This document shows positions 47,655 through 56,600 of a stretch of DNA of 64,000 nt, piece after piece. How positions within the stretch are numbered: the stretch's first letter is position 1; each line of letters starts with the position of its first letter. The notes under the pieces are model-generated. The model searched no databases and was not told where the DNA came from. It worked only from the letters and a program-made list of their open reading frames with translations. Made by a program: the position numbers and the translations under genes. Location of the stretch: assembly GCA_963978905.1 (NCBI GenBank), contig OZ022256.1, positions 18,787,743 to 18,851,742 of the forward strand, written 5' to 3'. This DNA is from Trichostrongylus colubriformis (taxonomy: Eukaryota; Nematoda; Chromadorea; Rhabditida; Trichostrongylidae).

Positions 47655-50600
47655 CTGAAGCAAAAATAGAAAAAATGAAAAAGAGGAGACCCAGGGACAT
47701 GAATCGGAAACGATATTCATTAATTAAGTGAAGTTTTCTAGACACTATATCGCATCTATCTCTTAGGCCGCTTCCATACTTTGCGCACCGACGCCGTCAC
47801 GCGCGTGACGCAGGCACGCGCGTGACGCAGGCACGCGCGTGACGGCGTCGGTGCGCAAAGTATGGAAGCAGCCTTACATGTTGCGCACTTCCCAGCTTGG
47901 CACCACCCACCTCGACAGGGGCTTATATCCCTTGAGCTGCACGTATCTCTCACGTTTATCCATCTTTCTTTCCCGTCCACAACTCTTTCGGAATCACATT
48001 ACGGATTTATGGTTTGAGCTTTACCCAGTACCGCGAAATCAGCTCACCATGGGATTCTTCTGGCTTTCATAGCTTAGGTACTACTGAACACTCCCACCTT
48101 TCCCTTGATCTTGTGAACACTCCAGAAGCAAATTACAACTCTGCAGTAAGTATCATCTGAATAATTACTCGGCTCGTTTTGGGCGAGTCTCCTTCACTTC
48201 AGGTAAGTAGGAAGTAGCTCAGACGTGTGACACCTCTACCGATTCTTGCTAGTCGCTGAGCTGCGTTGAAGCATAGATACGAATTCTTGTTGAAAGCACC
48301 GCTTGTGCGCGCTAGCTTTTTCATCTACCACAAAAATTCATACTTGACGCGAACCTATCTTTTTTCAACTTTTGGGCCGTATTGGAAGTGAGCTAACGTC
48401 CTATACCTAAGTACCGGACGTTTCGATGCACGTTGCGCTTCTCGTAGGTAAACCTTGACGTAGCACATGTGTGCTTTTTAGTTATTATTCGGTGCCCTAC
48501 CCATCCCGAACCCTCTCCCACTTCTTCTGGTTGCTCTTCATGCAACGCCCAATTTCACAACAGACAAAGTTACGACAGACAGACGAAGTATAGATGTAGT
48601 GGGGACAATAATGAACCTACCCATTCCTGCAGGAGCAGCTGGTGGCTTTTGCGGTTGTGGTGGTGGAGGTGGTGGAGGTGGTGGAGGTTTGGGAGGAGGC
48701 TGGTTCCTGAATATTGAAAAATGAGAGTTTTCCATGATTTCAGCTGTTTTGTCGGCATTCATTATAGAATGGAACACTCAAGTATGCATTTTTACAAGTA
48801 TACGTGATCGGGGAAATTTTTAGAGTTACTAGAAACACAGCGGTGATAGTTATCTAGCCTGCTGTTCTGCGACGGCTTCCACCAATCAAACTATCTTCCA
48901 AAGCTTACACGCATCAAAAGTTAAAAACAAAACTACAAATAACCTACTTTTGCAACATAGCTTGAGCTGCTCCCCAGTTACTAACAACTTCGTTAACCGT
49001 CTCGTTGTCATCGGCCGCACGGAATCCTTCTAAAAGGAAGTCAACTGATCATAGTTAATCAAGGAAATATACTCATTATGCTTTCAAATTATAATACTTG
49101 GAGGGCCTTTTGGCCGTGGAGGCGCTTGCGGTGGCGGCGCTTGCGGTGGCGGCGGTGGAGACTTAGCTGAAAAATCCAGTTACTAAGAAAAAGGTCCGAT
49201 TCACCAATCTGATGCTGCTGTGGGGTAGGTTTATTAACTTACCTGGCAGGGCTCCTCCTTCTTTCCTGTAAGTAAATAGCATTGCTTCTCATTTGTTCCT
49301 AAGATATGAGTTAAGAAAATTTACTTCTGCAACATCGCTTGGGCAGCACCCCAGTTGCTGACTACTTCGTTCACGGTCTCGTTGTCATCTCTGGGTCGGA
49401 ATTTCGCTGCAATCAAACTTTTGGGCTGTAAGAAAGGCTTCGGCCAACCATTTCAATTTCATAAAGAAATTATTACTCGGCTCACAATCAGACTGCAGCC
49501 TACCACTAGGAATGAGTGGTTTCGATTAGAATTTTTGCGCAGTTGAACATAATCTTGCTTACTCTATGGTAGAAAAAGCTTGACGATTAAAATCACGAAA
49601 ACGTTCGCTCCATCATCGTCATTCTTCAATGGTTTGCTCCTAAGGCCGGCGTTCAGATGTACATTGTGGTGCCGACAGCTGGTAGTGGCTGCGTTTTCCT
49701 GCGTCTCCGGCTGTGCCACCATGTCTCGTTGTGCGTCGTCTCTGCAACTCCCCCGTGCTACTATGCCTCGCTGCCTGAAAACGCCGCCACGCCCTGCCGA
49801 CGCTAAGTATGAACGCGCTTTAAGAGATTCATCGAAATGTTTGAAAAAAAAGTCATTGTTAGATCCAGCAAGCGCTATGGTTTCATTTCATAACTCCTCC
49901 GAACTTTTGGAAACGTTCCGTGAAATATGCAGTTTCGCCACTACATGAGGCCCTGCACCGCCCATTCTTCTAGTTTTGACGCATCCAAGCTATTCGAGGT
50001 GGTTAGTAGCATTAGTATGGTAGGCCACTTTGTGGTGTCCTTTGCAGGAATGGATGTCGTTTTCTGGTGTTCTCATCTAAATCCGAGATCAACTGGAAAT
50101 TCTGGCATTTCACATCCCTAAACTTTCGAAGCGAGACAAGCAGTTTTATCCAATGCATTGTTTCCTCCTCTTACTAAACCCACGTTTGTAATGGCCACAG
50201 TTTCTAGTTGGACAAGCTTGAACTATATGTGGAGTCACTTAAAATGGTATCTCATCTACACTCGAATTACCATGGGTTAACAAACGAGTAGGACTTGATG
50301 TGTTGTGGTGAAAATGATAGCGGATCACCTGACGAGTCATTACTGCTGTAGGCGAGAAGCCCACCGTAATAAATCAACACCCAAATTCATATTCACGAAA
50401 AGTACTTGAGTGGAAAGCCAAATATCTACCATACAATTTGCACAACTTGTGAACAAACAAAGCAGGCAAAATTTCCCTTAAAGGCACATTCCGCGCTCGA
50501 TGATGGGTGGGGTAACCGATTGACTCTCCATTGGTTGTCGGCGGTTGGGAGGCGGTCTCTCCACGCCCCATTGCAGGCAATAGGGGGAGGAGAGACCGCT

Positions 50601-53600
50601 TTCCAACCGCCGACAACCAATGGAGAGTCACTTGGTTACTCCACCCATCAGCGAGCGCGGAATGTGCCTTTAAAACTTTGTTGTACTCTACAGGTTTCAC
50701 GTTTCATCTCTACTTCTCAGTAACTGAATAAATCAATTACTCATTTTGGAAACTCTAACGAGAGCCAATACTTGACGAGCGAATCAGTCGCAGATAGACG
50801 GGACAAGAAAAAGCACTTCACTACCTTACTGTTTGTAGGCTATTCGACCCGAAGCTAAAAGGTTACTGCATCATCTCATCCATAGTGTCACATCACATCT
50901 GGCGATGTTGTGAGCGCCCGTTGAGGGCACATGTTGAACATTTTCTATGTACAGAAACGAGGAGCACACGTCTATTTCTTTACCATGGCCAGGATATAAA
51001 GCTATTCACCATCGTCAATGCGTTTAATGGAAACCGCAATGCTCGCGCACGCTTGAATCAGATCACAGTCACGTGATTCCAGTTAGAGAACATCCTGACT
51101 GTTCCCTGTTCATAGAAAGACTGTGATTTCCTAGAGATCGAACAACGCCAATAGGCTCCATGATGTTATCATCAGTGCACTGAATTCCAACAATCGAGGC
51201 GATTTGATTAGACACCTCGTGGGACAGACATCGTCAATGCACTCTAAAAGAATTTTTCATTGGTTTACGACGGAATTGTCCTGTAATGCCTTGACAAAAA
51301 GTGTATAATAGAGGTAAAAATCGAAAAAGAGAAAAGCTAGGTCTTTCAAAAAACTCATTTCAAAAAATCAAGGACTGGAGGATTACGGCATAGCTACAAC
51401 TACAATGTATGAGCTAGAAGTCAGTGCACTCACTACAACACCTTTACTACCACCAGATCATTCTTCCCTCCTCACAAGCTTTTCGCCTTATTTCCTGAAG
51501 GCCCCTCTCCAGAGTGAATTGACCTACCTGGTGCTGGTGCTGGTTGCTGTTTTTTCTCACGGGATTCCTTGGACTCTTTCGATTCGCCTAAACGAGTTGG
51601 CTGAGCTTTAATTTGCTGTTTATCTCGAGTACTTATCACTAATATAAGCACAACCTAATCACTAATATAAGCACAACCTACCCGACTCCGGTGTGATTGG
51701 TGTATCACTACTGAAATGTCTGCATTTCATTGGTTATTTTAGTGCAAAACAACGCAAAAATATTGAGGAGCCTTCGGGTGTCTGATCTAAGGCATTCCGT
51801 AACGATGAGGTCCTGTAGGAATATTGACATCCCAGGTGGCAAAGCTTCTATAGCTTTGCAGTAGGGGGCGCTGATGACGATCGTTCGCGCTTACCCCAAC
51901 AATGGACACAGTCGAGACCCCGAGCCTTGATAGTTGCCATCTGTACTAGTCGGATTGGAATGGTGAAGGGACAACGGGAACCTTTTGCATGATAACGAAG
52001 ATCAAGGAAAGTCCATGGTTTAACACAAAGTCTGCACTGTGGCTGACAAGACAGGCACACGCGCTCAAAGGTAATACGCAAAGTCTCACCCCACTTGCTT
52101 CGGCGGCTCAAAATATTTTTGATCATCGCCTCGAGCTTTCGCCATTGCCGCAGCTGCACCCCAATTGCTTGCCACTTCGTTCACAGTCTCATTAGGATCC
52201 ATTTGACGAAATTCGCCTGAAAATGTTCTTCCCACTTATCCCTCAATTTTTGCGCATGTGAAAGCGAAATTATGTTACCAAAAGAATACGAAAGTTGCCG
52301 GCGAAGGAAAACAGCGGAGTGTTACTGGTATGCTGAGTTATGGGCAGAAATTTCGCTGTCGGACGGGACCCGAACCCGTGAAAACTTAAAGGAATCGTTC
52401 ACGGAAATCGTGATATTCTCATTCCCTTCAGAATAAGTGTATTAGATAAAATACTTCAAGAAAAACGCAAAAAGAGTGAAAAACTCCTTTTGTTCTGATT
52501 AAAAACTTGAAGATATGAAGAAGATGCAGCCCGTTTGAATTCCCGCCAAAAGATCTTGCTGCAGTCACCGATGAGCAAATAGTTTCTAGACGATCGGAGA
52601 CGCAGACAGCGATTGGGCGCGTTTCTTCGCGCCAAGTTGCTGTCTGCGTCTCCGACCGCCGTGCCCGATCGCGCATTTGCTCCTCAGCTCTCCATGGCCG
52701 ACACCCACCTGGACGCCACACCCAGTCGGCCCCAGGCTTTGAGGAGCTATATGTCAGCCGGACTGTAATTTTTTCGCGGGAAACTTTGCAAGCGGCCGTC
52801 AGTAAGCAGAAAGAACGAAAATATAAGGGTAACAGAGGAACTCTTTTCTCCGTGACGATTCCTTTAAGTAGATATTGATTTTTGATATTTTTTCGACACA
52901 TTTTTCAACTTTGTAGCAACTTTCCGCATCGCAAGCTGCGGCGAAAATCAGCAGTTATCAACGTTCAAAATATCAAGAATGAAGAGCGAAGTGTTTTTTT
53001 TTTACTTTTCTCTCAAGCGCCATTTTGCGCACTCACTCTATGTCCTATCGATGAGATGTCTCCAAACTTGCACAAAAATCGATAACCTCAATCAATATCA
53101 ATCCCCAGACTATTGTTTTATAGAAATTACACTTCCGCAACGGTATACTCTGTGGTACGATCCATGATTAGTTCCTTGCTGTCTGCACGAAAAGCAGTAG
53201 TTTGAATGCATATCCGAGCTCCGCCCAACGTTGCTATTTGATGTAGTGCTTGTCGTTGTTGCAGGCCGCTACTGCTAACTTTATCATTTTTCAAAAATTC
53301 GAATTTCGTAGCAAAATTGACATCGATTGTGATCTCCTCCTAACAAGCATGTTCAACACAGCTTAGGAATCTGCATTTTGCTAATCTCCATTCCTTAAAG
53401 GCACAGTTTACGATAGTATGAGCTTCTTGGTTCCATCCCAGAGGCGACAGCCCCTTACACAAGCGAAAAGCCGCCGCCTGGTTCACAGGGTGCCATCACC
53501 GCGGCGTGAGGGTGAGTGCTAGACGCCTAACGACCCTGTGAATCAGGCTGCGGCCACCGCCTCAGGGCAGCCTACACCCATGCCAGCGGGTCAGGGGTAG

Positions 53601-56600
53601 CATTTACGTGGATAAGAGGCATGATATCGACTCCGATGACATAGGCTAAAGGAAATTTCCATAGTCACAACAACCTTACCGGATGATATTATCACGTGAA
53701 GGCGTGTCAACTGCTTGCTTCCAGGCACAGATATTCGGAGCCGAAGGTCGTGACCAGGGAGACGGTCGTTTGGAGCGGCCCCTTGCAGCTAATTTGCCAA
53801 TGAGGCACATGGGGCTGTAGTTGGCACCCCGACACCGACCATTCACGCATCTTCTGCGTCGGGCTACTCGTCCACAGCATCGAACCCTCAGCTTTACGTG
53901 AGTGGTAATTACCTCATAAAGGACCTTATTAACGAAGCACTGCAATTTACTGAGAGGAAGCTCGTATCACAACTTCTAAATGATTGTACTAATCGACTGT
54001 ACTACTAGTCGAACCTTACGTTTACGATCGTGAGGTTTCGATAGCAAGGAGCTCTGTACTCTCTACGAAGTATCCTTGTGTATAAATATGAATTCAGCGT
54101 TTACACCTTGAACGCACATTCCAGGCTCGTTAATCCGTGACCGCCACAAATTGCTTGAAGCACTCCTACCAATGGCTATCACAGGAAACATTAATCTCCC
54201 CACAAGAAAATGCACTACTGCAGTGTAGACAAGGGTTGCAATCGATAACTATAGTAGTGATTCTCATGCAAAGAACCTGTACCCAAATGCAAACTACTAG
54301 CATGTGAAATACATTTGTAAACCACTCCACAAGTGATTACAAAGAAATACCTTTCTTGAGACCTTCCTGCCGTTTCAATTCCTCCTCCCTTGCTTCCCTC
54401 TTCGCTTTCTTAAACAGAATTTTTTAGTCACTAATAGTGGTAGAAAATAGCCCCTGAATTGGGCGATTGAATTTTTCTCGTATTCGTATATCCTCTTTTA
54501 TAGTGAAACACGTATTGATCAAGCTCGACAAACACTCGAATATACAGGGTGGGGCAAAATTACGGAAACAAGGCGCGGGCGGGGGAACTTTGACCCCTGA
54601 GGCGCTTTTCGCATTTGAAAAGCCCTTGCTTATTTTTATTCGATTCAGCGCAACCTTCTCTACTAACCAGCACAAAAAACTTCATATTTGATCTGAAATG
54701 ACAATGCGATCCCCTCACCGGAATTCCCTCATCTACCTGCACCATCAAGGTCTCCAGGCGATTGACATCTCCCGTCGTCTAAAGGTATCACAAAGTCTTG
54801 TATCGAAATCAATCGCAAGGTTTACAGAACTAGGAAACCTTCCGACCGACCAGGACGTGGAAGACCGACTTCTGTCACGATCAGGGCGGACATCAAGAGA
54901 GTGCGTGATCGTCTGCGTTTGAAGCCAGTGCGGTCGCTTCGGAAGATGGCAGAAGAAATGTCGATTTCCACGTGACAGATGGGCAGGATTGTGAAAGATC
55001 ACTTGGAAACTGAAGGCACACTAGCAAGGAGGAGGACAGTTTCTTTCTGCCGACAGCAAAAGAAACAGAAACCAACGCTACAGGAAATTTTCCTAGATTT
55101 CATTGCCTTTGATGAATGGTCTCCTAGTTCCGAACCTCAACCCACTCGGTTTCTCTGTATGGAGTGTCCTCGAGCATAAGGCATGCTCAAAACCCCATCC
55201 CGGCCTTAATTACTCGAAGGCAGCGCTGAAGAAAGCATGGGATGAGTTGGACGAAGGCTACCTCCTCGCCACGGTCAACGCGTTTTCGGAGCGTCTTCGA
55301 GCCTTTATCGGAGTAAATGGAGATGGTTTCAAAACAAAGTAGTACTGTTTGTTCAGTTTTTTCTGGAGAGTAAATCGGTAATGATTATGTTTTTATTCGA
55401 GCTGAAATAAGGTTTGTGGGTAGCATCAATTTAGTTTCCGTAATTTTGCCCCACCCTGTATACATAGAATGACTTTAGATTTCATGTTGATCGCACTATG
55501 TATACTCGGAGGTAACCAATCATAGGCACTTGGTGAGATTTTAACAAGGGAGGCCCTCCAGGGCACGGTGACTTTTTTAAAACGGTTTTTTGCATTTTAT
55601 AGGGTCACATACATGAAGCAAAAAATCGGTCCCAGATTCGGCTAAATGGTTTGGGAGGCCCAGAAAATGAGTGACAAAAGTTGCTCAGAAAGAAGCAGTT
55701 TTGACCAGTTTGGTGCAATGCTTTCCAGCTGCGGCGTTCAGTATATGCATATCAGAAGACTGTCCTCAAACCCACACCAAAACCACTGCGAGATGGTTCA
55801 AATATGTAAAATCACTTATGGTAACTGCTAAACGAAGCAAAGAAAACTGATATGGGATGCACAGCGTACGTTTGCAGTGGTTGAATGGCAGAATGGGAGT
55901 GGGGCAGGCTGGCGTTGGCATGCTGGAGGGGGTGTCTGTAGTTCAAGTCCTCTCGGCGTTTTCGGATTTGCATTTCCTCAGTTTTCTTTGTCCAGCGCAA
56001 TACTACTTGCGCACATGTAAAATGACTGCAATTTTCGTCGCTGGTGCACGAAAGTGACCTCATTTGCAAGCTTTCAGTGGTTGAGGTGTTCTGACCCTTC
56101 GGCGCTCCTAGCACGCGTGCCAGGCGTTTTACTGCAAAACTAGTGTGATAGTCATGCTCAGAAGACCCATTTAGCCCTAGATACGATATTATCCGAATTG
56201 AGATTATGACCCAAACTCGTGACAGTGGGGTGGACATGGGCACACAGTCACTGCTCTACTTGTACAGACGAACAACTTACAGCCTCGATTAAATGCCATG
56301 GAGCATGTGCAGAATCAACGCATTCCAAGTGAACTGCACTTAGCAACACCATGCGGTGGCAAAAGATAGCGACATTTCCATACATCGGCTAGCGACCTAT
56401 CGGGAGAGCGATTTCCTATCGACGCATGCCACACACTGAGGTGAGGTCGTACGCGAGTTGCGACACTGGATAAGAGTAGGTGAACTTATCAAGGTGAGAT
56501 AAACGCTATGTAGGCAACTGAACAACAATGTATAAAGGAAGTACATGACATCCATACTACAACCTTGCGGTAGTCGTCTACCAAGAGCCGCATAGTACAT

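Noticed and set aside
47764..47876. Hairpin as a CRISPR-like or bacterial terminator structure
   Set aside because: Only three short units, nested palindromes and eukaryotic context; it fits a MITE relative better.
48469..48717. Plus-strand frame rich in Trp/Arg (WWWRWWRWWRF)
   Set aside because: Antisense of the proline-rich exon 48621-48706; polyproline codons read backwards give Trp/Arg.
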